Shown one piece after another: positions 24,701-32,700 of a stretch of 64,000 nt of DNA. Origin of the DNA: Cardinalis cardinalis. Lineage: Eukaryota; Chordata; Aves; Passeriformes; Cardinalidae. The stretch spans positions 1,437,440 through 1,501,439 of the forward strand of contig JACDOX010000131.1 of assembly GCA_014549065.1 (NCBI GenBank), in the 5' to 3' direction. The notes beneath the pieces were generated by a model, which was not told the DNA's origin, made no database searches, and saw nothing but the letters and a program-made list of their open reading frames with translations. The translations under genes and the position numbers were made by a program. Every line of letters starts with the position of its first letter. Positions within the stretch are counted from its first letter, which is position 1.

Positions 24701-26433
24701 GTTATGCAAGGGAGAATTCAGTCCATTTTCAGCACAGATCCTGCTATACAATGTCCCATATTTGTACTGAAATTTATTTAAAACACACACTCATGAAAAT
24801 ATGGTAATCAACGTTCAACCTCAGCAGACAGCTAAGGGCTACTCTCATAAAAAGCACATTTTTACNTTCTTATATAAGGCAGAAATTTCAAACTGACCAA
24901 GTAGGCAACATTAAATTAGTGGACATTAACAAAATCTCTCTTGCCTTTGGAGTGAAAGAGAAGTGAAAGCAGAAGAGACAGAAATACTGGATTCCATGCT
25001 TGAAAAACATAATTTCTAGCCCGAACTTCAGGCAAAAGTCTCACCTAATTTGCAATTTCATCTTTATTGCTATTGCAAAATGGAAAAAGTTGTTGCACGA
25101 CCCAAAGCAGCCAAAACACACAGTTTTCTTTCCATATTCAAATTACCTCAAACTCAACACCCCACAAAGAACAGAATGACACTTTCATCATGTTGAGAAA
25201 CCTAGAGTGGCACAGGGAGGGTANAAAACCTGGCATCCAGCTACAGGAACACAGTATTTTAGTCCTGCTATTTTTTAAAGCTATGCAAAACCAAAAGATG
25301 TGAGTCATAACACTCNTGTGCCATCACAATGATTCATAAATTCAAATGCACACAATGCATTTACATAAAGCCCAGCTATAGGATCTTCCAGAGAAACAGG
25401 AAGACCCTTTCCTGAAGGCTGGGCAAAGTGAGTCCCATAGACAACCCAGCAGAAGAACAACCAGCTCTTGAGCGACTTGGAGAGCAAATACAGGACACCT
25501 GGGGATGGCACCATGTCCCTGTGAAGAGGAAGGGGGGACACCACACACTTTCTGTTTATCACAGGTCACATCATGAGAGCTCACGGTCCAGGCCAGAAGC
25601 TGAAGCCACAGAATCACTGAAGGGTTTGGGTTGGAAGAGACCTCAGAGATCATCTTGTTCCAATCCCCTGCCATGGGCAGGGGCACCTTCCACTATCCCA
25701 GGTTGCTCCAAACCCCATCCAACCTGGCCTTGGGCACTGCCAGGGACGGGGCAGCCACAGCTTCGCTGTGCCAGGGCCTCACCACCCTCACAGTCGAGAG
25801 GGTGATCTCATTCTTGCTAATATCTAACCTAAACCNGCTCTCTTTCAGTTTGAAGCTATTCCCCNTGTCCTGTCACTACACATTCCTGTAAAAAGCCCCC
25901 TCTCCATCCTTCCTGCGGGCTCCCTTCAGGAGGGAGATGATCCTCGTACGTCTCTTCCACCTTAGGGCATTCGGTAATTCCAGGGGAAGAATCCGACAGA
26001 CTCCTGCTATTCCTGCCCTGCTCCTGCGTGGCCTTGGTTGAGCTATTCTCCTTCCTCACTTCCACCGCGGGTAAAGGCAGGGCAAAGTCATTTCTTTATT
26101 CCATCCCAGCCCCACTGACACCGCCGCGCCGGGGCCAGACGAGGGGGTGCCCTCGGCAGAGGGATCGCGGGGCCGGGCCTGCCGTGGCCCTGCCACCCGC
26201 CCGCTGCCAGCACCCGGCAGCCGGCCGGGAGAGAGGCCCTGCAGCGGGGCAAGGCGGGCACCGCACCCCGCGGGGCGGCACCGGGGCTGCCCCGCTNCCC
26301 CAGCCCCGCACACCGCCCGCCCTTCCNCGGGGAGAGGCCGCCGCATCCCCCCAGCCAGCCCAGCCGGCCCGGCCAGCGCCGCCGGGCCCGCGGGGCACGC
26401 ACCCACCTCGAAGAGCTCGGCCGTGGTGGCCAT
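578..26433 (-). CDS. EXOC5: EXOC5, exocyst complex component 5 (Sec10), whole gene span
   Basis: This gene encodes the Sec10 subunit of the exocyst, the eight-protein complex that tethers secretory vesicles to the plasma membrane before fusion. I assembled 18 coding exons by joining GT-AG (one GC-AG) boundaries. They total 2,124 nt including the stop, or 707 residues, and the reading frame closes at every junction. The protein starts MATTAELFEEPFVADEYIERL and ends RSARLARHFS. The length is one residue short of the roughly 708 I recall for mammals, because a proline seems to be missing after SRGG in exon 2. Residues about 35-115 are charged and heptad-like (the N-terminal coiled coil); the rest is the helical Sec10 body. 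Single Ns fall in exons 13 and 17. The 5' end shares a CpG-island promoter with AP5M1. The 3' UTR probably runs off the window. The identification is secure; the UTR extents are unknown. Confidence 0.97.
767..1391. other. EXOC5 intron 17, 3' part, nothing recognised
   Basis: This is AT-rich intron sequence between exon 18 and the LTR at 1398. A diverged older repeat is possible around 1190-1390, but I cannot name it. Confidence 0.4.
1398..2017 (-). mobile_element. Solo LTR, family 1 (copy A), in EXOC5 intron 17
   Basis: This is a 620-bp endogenous retrovirus LTR in the same orientation as EXOC5. It is the reverse complement of the copies at 31309-32295 and 61147-61766. A perfect 6-bp target duplication TGAGGC flanks it (1392-1397 and 2018-2023). 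In its own sense it begins TGTGGGACCCC and ends TTCTGAGA. It carries a TATA-like TTAGTATAAAAA and an AATAAAC poly(A) signal. A 6-bp duplication suggests a class II (ERVK-like) integrase, which is an inference. I see no internal retroviral genes. Confidence 0.88.
2134..2517 (-). mobile_element. Solo LTR, family 2 (copy E1), next to the exon 17 donor
   Basis: This 384-bp LTR has a perfect 6-bp target duplication GACAGG (2128-2133 and 2518-2523). The same family recurs at 2791-3150 and 31699-32074. Sense is taken as minus because that strand has CCAAT-type boxes, then a TATA-rich stretch, then AATAAATC before the TG...CA end. The right-hand duplication abuts the first five intron bases of the EXOC5 exon 17 donor. 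Confidence 0.88.
2529..2744 (-). CDS. EXOC5: EXOC5 coding exon 17
   Basis: Residues 574-645 (ACVKVCGYVRKQVEKIRNSM to RKCAKDFK), exactly 72 codons. An N at 2652 leaves the residue after VLM undetermined (Glu or Asp; Glu expected). The donor is CAAG|GTGAG. An LTR target-site duplication starts right after those five intron bases, at 2523. Confidence 0.95.
2791..3150 (-). mobile_element. Solo LTR, family 2 (copy E2), in EXOC5 intron 16
   Basis: This 360-bp LTR reads TGTGGTGG...CCATGACA on the plus strand, with a perfect target duplication ATCTAC at 2785-2790 and 3151-3156. It resembles E1 throughout the ends and the AT-rich core, but diverges between about 3000 and 3070. Confidence 0.9.
4042..4150 (-). 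CDS. EXOC5: EXOC5 coding exon 16
   Basis: Residues 537-573 (TLNCMIGQMKHILAAEQKKT to IQYTN). The acceptor is TTAAAG|GAC and the donor AAAT|GTAAGT. Confidence 0.94.
6389..6475 (-). CDS. EXOC5: EXOC5 coding exon 15, followed by a GC donor
   Basis: Residues 508-537 (SSPKLSECLQKKKDIIEQME to MGIDR). The acceptor is TTGCAG|TTC. The donor reads ATAG|GCAAGT: a GC in place of GT with an otherwise ideal consensus, which is typical of functional GC-AG introns. The frame continues into exon 16 only with this boundary. Confidence 0.92.
6856..6976 (-). CDS. EXOC5: EXOC5 coding exon 14
   Basis: Residues 468-508 (GIPSSDSKNANLYFLDVVHQ to NDHLMPLI). The acceptor is TTCAG|GCA and the donor ATCAG|GTACCT. Confidence 0.95.
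7646..7754 (-). CDS. EXOC5: EXOC5 coding exon 13
   Basis: Residues 432-468 (LSDPSDLPKNAFRIFSMLVE to ALETGLAG). One N at 7683 falls in the codon before EHIDY; its other two bases (AC with N third) still specify Thr. The acceptor is TTAAAG|CTC and the donor GCTG|GTGAGT. Confidence 0.94.
9901..10048 (-). CDS. EXOC5: EXOC5 coding exon 12
   Basis: Residues 382-431 (IQDLKERLRQRTNLPLGPSI to AFERCHR). The acceptor is TTCCAG|TAT, the donor ACAGG|GTAAGT, and it ends in phase 0. Confidence 0.95.
11212..11421 (-). CDS. EXOC5: EXOC5 coding exon 11
   Basis: Residues 312-382 (TTNLSSKLMEFNLGTDKQTF to RSIGTGG). The acceptor ATAAAG|AACC has a weak pyrimidine tract. The donor is GGAGG|GTAAGT. Confidence 0.95.
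11869..11951 (-). CDS. EXOC5: EXOC5 coding exon 10
   Basis: Residues 285-312 (SYVKDQLEEHRKSDAEQYLK onward). The acceptor is TTGCAG|AGT and the donor ACAAG|GTAATT. Confidence 0.94.
13028..13168 (-). CDS. EXOC5: EXOC5 coding exon 9
   Basis: Residues 238-284 (GAFLRNDVFEDAAILCQRVN to IFEVKLQ). The acceptor is CCCTAG|GGT, the donor TTCAG|GTATTT, phase 0. Confidence 0.95.
13277..13321 (-). CDS. EXOC5: EXOC5 coding exon 8 (45 nt)
   Basis: Residues 223-237 (GYSHCVDVYIKQCQE), phase 0 at both ends, so skipping it would keep the frame. The acceptor is CCACAG|GGC and the donor AGAG|GTAATG. Confidence 0.94.
13804..13913 (-). CDS. EXOC5: EXOC5 coding exon 7
   Basis: Residues 186-222 (SKYHDLECQLIQEFTSAQRR to VLLHFK). 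The acceptor is CTCCAG|GTAAGT. The exon itself begins GTAAGT, which mimics a donor. The real donor is TTAAG|GTAAAA. Confidence 0.95.
14060..14088 (-). CDS. EXOC5: EXOC5 coding exon 6 (29-nt small exon)
   Basis: Residues 176-186 (split Arg, FSEVKSKIA, split Ser). At 29 nt, this exon was found by requiring phase continuity between its neighbours. The acceptor is AACAG|GTT and the donor GCAA|GTAAGT. Confidence 0.92.
14532..14596 (-). CDS. EXOC5: EXOC5 coding exon 5
   Basis: Residues 155-176 (IKEAADIIQKLHLIAQELPF, then D and a split Arg codon). The acceptor is CACCAG|ATT and the donor GACAG|GTAAAA. Confidence 0.95.
15260..15722 (+). mobile_element. CR1 LINE 3' fragment
   Basis: This is a 5'-truncated CR1 without coding capacity. 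Diagnostic blocks are the CAGCCTGGAGAAAAAGGGGC stretch, the GGGACAGGACAAGAGGAAAC stretch, and the GGGCAGTGG...CCCATCCCTGG stretch before the CR1 tail. It lies in EXOC5 intron 4. Confidence 0.75.
18753..18947 (-). CDS. EXOC5: EXOC5 coding exon 4
   Basis: Residues 90-154 (VAFQHFQELDEHISYVATKV onward). It continues the coiled coil and ends NSEK. The acceptor is CTCCAG|GTT, the donor AAAAG|GTAAGA, and the phase is 0 at both ends. Confidence 0.96.
19319..19466 (-). CDS. EXOC5: EXOC5 coding exon 3
   Basis: Residues 40-89. This exon carries most of the N-terminal coiled coil (MDERIQRKVEKLEQQCQKEA), dense in Glu, Lys and Gln with heptad spacing. The acceptor is ATATCAG|ATT and the donor ACCAG|GTAAAT. 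Confidence 0.95.
19638..19676. repeat. ATT/TTA microsatellite
   Basis: An imperfect run of ATT/TTA trinucleotides in EXOC5 intron 2. Confidence 0.7.
21788..21879 (-). CDS. EXOC5: EXOC5 coding exon 2
   Basis: Residues 10-40 (EPFVADEYIERLAWRTPGGG onward). The acceptor is GGCCAG|GAG and the donor AAAAG|GTAAAA. The run SRGGEAF lacks a proline that I recall in the mammalian protein, which accounts for the one-residue length difference. Confidence 0.95.
25606..25960 (-). mobile_element. CR1 LINE 3' fragment in EXOC5 intron 1
   Basis: Antisense CR1: the GGTTTGGGTTGGAAGAGACC block, the CCATGGGCAGGGGCACCTTC block, then a region around 25860-25960 matching the CR1 part that reads CCCTTGTCCTGTCACTACA. 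The 3' terminus of the element is at the low-coordinate end. Confidence 0.85.
26407..26433 (-). CDS. EXOC5: EXOC5 coding exon 1
   Basis: Residues 1-9 (MATTAELFE). The ATG is chosen because it sits in a GCC-ATGG Kozak context and gives the family N-terminus. The donor is GAG|GTGGGT and the phase is 0. The exon lies inside the CpG island. Confidence 0.93.
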
Positions 26434-26669
26434 GGCCGCAGGGAGGGAGGGAAGGAGGGCGGCGGCCCCTCAGCGCCCCTTCGCCGCCGCCCCGCCGCTG
26501 CCGCCCATTGTGTCCCCCGCCCCGGCAGCAGCAGCGGCGGCCGCGGCGCCGCCTCCGCCCGCCGGAAATAGAGCTGCGCCGGGCGGTCACGGNGCGGCCC
26601 GGCTCCTCCCCGGCCGCCATCGGCACCGGCGGCATCACCGCCGCCATCGCCACCATCGCCACCATCGGC

Positions 26670-26737
26670 ATGGCCCTGCGGGCGCTGTGGCTCCTCAGGC
26701 ACGACCCCGCGGCCGGCGGCGCCGTGCTCTTCTCCAG
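26670..26737 (+). CDS. AP5M1: AP5M1 coding exon 1
   Basis: Residues 1-23 (MALRALWLLRHDPAAGGAVL, FS, split Arg). The ATG has a GGC-ATGG context and gives the family N-terminus MA.RA.WL. The donor is CCAG|GTAGCG. Confidence 0.94.
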
Positions 26738-29700
26738 GTAGCGACGGGACCGGGCNCGGCGGGCTGGGCAGGTCCGAGGGCCGGGCTGGGTGCCCTGGGG
26801 AGTCCCGGTGATGTAGAAGGGATCCAGGTGATCTGAGGGATCCGAGTGCCCTGGAGGGACCGGATGNTCTTGGGGGTCCGGGTGCTGTGGAGAGAACCGG
26901 GTGCCCTGCGGAGAGCGGCTGCCCTCGGGGGGCGCGGATGTTCCTGAGGGGGATCGGGCGCTCTGGGGGTCTGGAAGCCGTGGAGGAAATCTTGGTGCCC
27001 TGGGAGGTTCGGGTGCTCTGAGAGTCTGGAAGCCCTGGAGGAAATCCTGGTGTTCTGGGGGGGTCGGAGGCTCTGGGGGTCTGGAAGCCCTGAAGGAAAT
27101 CCTGGTGTTCTGGGGGTCTGGATGTCCTGGGGGAAATCTTGGTGTTCTGAGGGGATCGGGTGCTCTGGGGGTCTGGATGTCCTGGAGGAAATCCTGGTGC
27201 CCTGGGGGGGGGGTCTGGGGATCTGGGTGTCCTGGAGGAAACCCTGGTAGTCTGGGGGGTTCGGGTGCTCTGGGGGTCTGGGTGTCCTGGAGGAAGTCCT
27301 GGTGCCCTGGGGGGTTCGGGGGATCTGGGTGTCCTGGGGGACACTGCTGCCCTGTGGGGCAGATGCAAAAACACCAAAACCATCTGATACTGAACAAATC
27401 CCTCGTCTCGTCCAGCGCAGCTGGATGCTGTGCGTTTCTGACTCTGATTTTCCAAAGTTCAGAATCAGGGTCACGTAATGTGCTTTTAACTAAATATGGC
27501 AGCTTTTTCACAGCTTCTGCATTTTGCACATGAGTTTCCTTGCTCTGTTCCTCTTTCTTTTTTGTCACTGTGAACATTTTGCTCAGCTCTTCTCCTTCCT
27601 AACATGGTAAAGGACAAGGCAGTGATTGTGAAATACTGTCAGATTAACATAATGGGCAAAATAGAAAGCATATATTATTGCTTGTATTTTACTTATATTC
27701 TCTTCATGTTGTTCTGTAGCTGTACATAAAATAGAGTACTTTCAGACAGAAATTCAGCTTTCCATTTGATATTAATTTTTGCATATAAATACATTTTTTA
27801 AAGTTATTGGAGGACAGAAGAAAAATAACTGGGGCTAGGGAAAGTTTGTGGGGAAAAAAAAAAAAAGATGTGGATAAAGCAACCTACAGTCCTAGTCTGA
27901 ATTCAGTAAAACCAAAGAGAACCTNGGAGTAAAAGAAAAAACAACCAAGAAAAGAGTAAGTAGACTATCTTCCATCTTCAGGTGCAGACAGATCTCTCCA
28001 TTGGACACTCTGATTGTTTTAGGATTAGTATTATGGTCCTTGTATTACCTACAGGACTAGAGATGAGGCCTCCCCTCTACAAACACAGATAAAGAGAAAG
28101 CCTTGTCCCCAAAACCTCGGAGAGTGTAATCACCACGGAGCAGGGGGGGTGGTGACAGCGGTGTCTGAAGTGACTTGTCACACAGTGAGCGCCAGAGACN
28201 AGGAGTAGCACTCCTTTGAAAAGGGCAAACTATCCTCGATGCTTCAAGTGATTTCCAGACTTAGATCTTTCAAGTTCCCAGAGGAAATAATAGGGCTGTG
28301 GAAGCCCCAAGTTTATCCTCCTAACTGACCTTAAATTCAACAAAGCACGCAGACAATATAAAGAATGCCCGGATCACATGGAAACTGTTGGTTTCAGGAC
28401 TTAGGCACTCAGCTGGAGATACGTGAGCCCTGATCTTTGACCTCAGGGAAGACATCAGGGACATCAAAGCCTTCCCCCTCCCCTTTTTTTTTTTTTTTTT
28501 TTTGAGCTGATCATAACTTAATTCAGGCAACAAGGATGGTCTCTCTCTTGAGTCACTGAAGCTCATTCATCCCAGGAAACTTTCATCTCTTTTTTTTAAA
28601 GTTTGCATCACTTTCTTGAAGGGAAAACTGAAAAACTGGGATCTGAAGGGCTAACTAATGATCTAAGGACTCAGCTGGTAAAATTCAGTGGGAGGAGGAG
28701 GCTGCTGTGGTGTGGGGACAGCTTCAGCAAACGGAACAGAGACACTGGGACTTGACTAAGACAAAACAAGACTGAAATATCTCCTCTTCCCTTGTTTTGG
28801 AAATGTTGGCCAAAAATAAAAGCTGCTCACCAAGGTTACACATAGCCTCTTATCAACACCCTGGCTCTGCAAAGCCTCATAAATTTTAGAGCTGTAAACC
28901 CACTTTGTTTCTTTGCTCTTCAGAATAAAATGTGAGACCACAGGGAGGTGTTTTGCTGTCATCTGTATCCTGTTTATGAATTTTGTAGCTCTGGCTTTGC
29001 TCTATGTTTGCTTTTCCCTTACCAAAAAAAAATAAACCAACCCCAAAAGCCCTTGATGCCTGATTAGGAATGAAAGAAAAAAAAGCACAGTCACTGAAAA
29101 TAAGCCTGAGGAAGTGTAGCTGCCTGCAGCTACTCAGTTAAGAGAAGATGATGTAGGTGGGACTTAGAGGCCACAGGATAAGATCCATGGAAGTGCTCAG
29201 GAGCAGGAGGGAAGTGCTGCAGATGGAGATCATAGATATAACAAACTCCCATGCTGCTGGGGTTGCAAGTTCCATGGCAGTTTAGGAAGCAGACTGTCAA
29301 TGTGTCCTTAAAAAGATGTAAAAAAATGACACCAAATGAGGGCCTTTAGATATCTGTGCAGTTTTTCTCTCCCATGTTGTCGTGCAAGCACCTCTGAGTG
29401 CAAACAAACATCTGAGAACATCTACCACAGGATGATGCATAAAGTGATTTAATTTTGTGTGTGTGACCTGTGAGGGGCACTTTGAGGGTCTGTGGATAAA
29501 TATTGAGGAATTCCACAAAACAGAAAGGAAAGCCAGACTGTTAGCAAACTTCATGTAAGAGACACTCAGGGGAGTCTGCAGTTCCAAATCAGGGCAAAAC
29601 CAGTGCATTCATGGAAGTAATATTTTTTCTTTTCTCAGCTCTTTATTAAAAGACAACTCAATTCCTCTTGATAGATTTAGGTTACCTTGAAAAGAAATTC

Positions 29701-32700
29701 ATCCCGCTTCCCTTTAAAAAACAATACTGCTGCAGGACAAAAAAAAATCCCAGATATAGTTTTAAACATTTAATATGATATTCCTTGAATATTATCTCTA
29801 GAAAGTTTGAAGTTAAATATATATATTGGTACAACATAGCAATTCTAAATTGTACAAAGCCTCTATCCATGACATTATCATTACATCTTATATACTTAAT
29901 AAAATGAAATTATGAAAAAGTCATAAAAGCTTTAAGTCATATATATTGCATGTGCAGTGTAGAATTATTATTATTATTATTGTTATTATTGTTATTATTG
30001 TTATAGCAGCAAAGCTGTAGCACTAGTATGCTCTATCTAGGCAAAAAGCTGTTGTAGTTTCATTTTATTACATAGAACATCCATTTTCTTAAATATCTGA
30101 GAACTTGTCTTCAGTGCAATCTCACCTCTTAGTAATATTTTGGAGTTCTGCACTGGTGGGAGTAATTCCTTAGTGTCATACAAAAATCCTGTACCTTTGT
30201 GTGACAGCCAGCATAGATGGACAGATTCACATTTTATTTTAAAAAATAGGTATTTGCTCATGTGAATGTACTTACTCAAAGTTTGGNCTTGCTAGAAAGA
30301 GTCCCAACTACTCATGGAATGGTTTTATTGACAGTGATTTGTGTTCTGATCCCGCCACTGCTTCTGTCAAGTTGCTGCAGGCTTCCATGTNCATGAGGTT
30401 ATTTTTAGGCCCAGCAGGTTTTGGGGAGTTGTTTGAACAATGAAGAGAAACCCAATATCAGTAATCCCAAGATTTGCATAATGCTTTTGCAGCCAGAAGA
30501 GGGCTTGGGAGGTTCTGCCCTGGAAGCTCTGGTTTGGGGTGATNTTTTGTGTGGCACAAAGGCGCTTTATGGGTTTTGCCCCTCTTGTTGGGCCCCACAG
30601 GGGGCTCCCCTGATGGGGGAAACCCTCCTGTGACAGTTCTGTGCCAGGATAGAGAGATGCACAGGACTTTTTCAGTCTTCAGCTTGTTGTTTATTGTTAT
30701 CAACATTTCTGGCACACCATCTACACCAGACTTGNCACACAGGAAAGCAGCACAAAATGGCTACGGATGTACTATGGCTACATCTGTACAGATGTACAGT
30801 TTGCTCCAAACNCTGTCTAACCAGTTTCAAGGTCTTTTCAAGTTGTTTCATCCAATTAACTCTCAAAACATACTTTATTTCCACCTTTCTACCAATAACT
30901 CATCCCTTGTCTGTCCACGTAACTTCTGCACTGTGGCTTTCCTCACCCAATCATCCTGTGCCACCAGCACTGCAGAAAATGGAGTAGATGAAGCAGAAGA
31001 GCATCCTGAGACAACACCCAAAATCCCCCATCTTGCTTCCTATCTACTTCCCTACCAAAAAACCTCAAAACCTAAATTTCTCACCCTGTGACCAACTACA
31101 CTATCCTCTAATATCTCTTTCAGAGTCTGGTAGACTCTAGTCTATCCCAAAGTCTCGGTGGAAACCCTCTCCATGGGATTCCTCTCTCGAAGGTTAAAGG
31201 CAATGCTTCTCTGGGAGTCAGGACCCCTCAGACCAGGCAGAGGAATATTCCCCGTGCCCTGGGTTCCAGCAGCGCATGGCACTGACAAGCAGTGCTTCTC
31301 TGGGAGTCTGCCAGAACCCAGGACATCCCTCTGGCTGCCCTGGAGGGCTTGAGCCCCTGCCAGGGGGCTCAGAGACCTTGGCACAGAGCCCAAGGCCCCT
31401 GTGCCTTTGATTTTGACCCATGGAAAAAATTACCAACCTTATATGAAGATTTACAAGCCACGAAAGTTTAAGTAGAATAATAGTTAGTTTGCCACGNGGT
31501 GAAAAATAGATTTTTGAGGTTTTTAGAATGGGGGCTTGGGGTCCCAAGATGGGGGAATTTGGGCATGCCTTGTCCTTTTTCCTTCTTCTTCCTAGCCTCC
31601 ATCTTCTGGGTGATGTTGGCACTTCTAGATTGGTTTAGANTAGAAGCTCACTGTCTAACATAGGTGATAGGTATTGGGAAGTTATNGTAAATAATTTATG
31701 TGACAATGTTCACAGGGGTCTGAGGATGAGGGAAGAGANGAGGATCTGACTCCATGTTTCAGAAGACTTGATTTAGTATTTTATTATATATATTATATTA
31801 AAGCTATACTAAAAGAATAGAAGAAAGGATTTAATCAGAAGNCTACCTAAGAATAGAAAAAGAAAGAATNAATAACAAAGGCTTGTGTCTTGGACAGAGT
31901 CCGAGCCAGCTGACTGTGATTGGCCATTNATTAGAAACAACCAACATGGGCCAATCNCAGATGCACCTGTTGCACTCCACAGCAGCAGATAACCNTTGTT
32001 TACATTTTGTTNCTGAGGCTTCTCAGGAGAAAAAATCCTAAGGAAAGGATTTTTCATAAAAGATGTCTGTGACAAATGTACACGTAGTTTTTAGTATGAA
32101 AAGACNACACCGCCTCTGAGTCAGGCAGTGTGCCTCAACCCTTGGGGGGGTCAGGGAAAGAATGTTGTAGATAACAAATAATAAACAACCTTGAGAACGA
32201 GAACAGAAGAGTTCTGACTCCTTCTTCGACTGCTGGGCTGGGAAAAGAAGCTTGTACATATCTCAGAGTCGCTCTGGCCAGCAGAGATCCCGAGAGGAGT
32301 CAGGACCCCTCAGAGCAGACAGAGGAACATTCCCTGTGCCCTGGGTTCCAACAGCTGCTCCAATTCCCTCCCTGCAGGCGCTACCCCACGGTGGAGCTGC
32401 GTGCCAAGAGCTTCAATGGCTCCACGCGCGTCCCCATCCCCTCGGACAGCGNCTTCCTCAAGGCCCTGCTCTTGGAGCTGAGGCTGGAGGACGAGCACCT
32501 CTTCGTGGAGCAGCGGGACACCTGCACCAGGATCAACCACGCCTGCGTGCACTCCGTGTCCACCGGTGCGGGCGAGCTCTGGCCCGTGCTGGCCTTCCAC
32601 AAGAGCGGCCTCATCTACGCCTGTGTGCCGCTGGTGGAGGGCAGCCTGGAGCCACGGCCGCCCCTCCTCACCGTCACAGGGCTCTCCCAGGGACTGGCTC

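Larger units (their letters stand above)
3157..26406. other. EXOC5 introns 1-16, mostly unique AT-rich sequence
   Basis: Outside the exons listed, I recognise only CR1 pieces (15260-15722, 25606-25960), short poly-A/T runs and an ATT microsatellite near 19640-19675. I find no second gene, no RNA gene and no retrotransposed ORF in these introns. The largest introns are intron 1 (21880-26406) and intron 4 (14597-18752). Confidence 0.55.
26100..26800. promoter_or_regulatory. CpG island with bidirectional EXOC5/AP5M1 promoter
   Basis: A very GC- and CpG-rich island covers both first exons; the EXOC5 ATG (26433, minus) and AP5M1 ATG (26670, plus) are 236 bp apart. Between them are an ETS-like CCGGAAAT (26562-26569) and YY1-like GCCGCCATC motifs (26613-26621 and 26640-26648). 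There is no TATA box. This is the usual architecture of a shared housekeeping promoter. Exact start sites cannot be read from the sequence. Confidence 0.88.
31272..32353 (-). mobile_element. LTR family 3 fragment (copy D2), split by LTR B
   Basis: The piece 32296-32353 (own-sense start TGTTGGAACCCAGGGCAC) plus 31272-31308 forms one family-3 fragment interrupted by family-1 LTR B. The interruption is marked by a duplicated GGAGTC. About 55 bp at 32299-32353 closely repeats 31215-31271 of D1. Its own start lies 24 bp upstream of AP5M1 exon 2. Confidence 0.6.

Noticed and set aside
26901..27533. Plus-strand 210-codon Gly/Trp-rich frame
   Set aside because: The same minisatellite read on the other strand; no splice or homology support.
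26088..27577. Minus-strand open frames of 455 and 493 codons across the promoter and intron 1
   Set aside because: They cross the CpG island, EXOC5 exon 1 and the minisatellite. The Pro-rich text is just the 54-bp repeat and high GC suppressing stops.
30441..31271. An intact provirus in AP5M1 intron 1
   Set aside because: No gag, pol or env frame and no paired 5' and 3' LTRs in the right arrangement; only LTRs and at most a short internal remnant.
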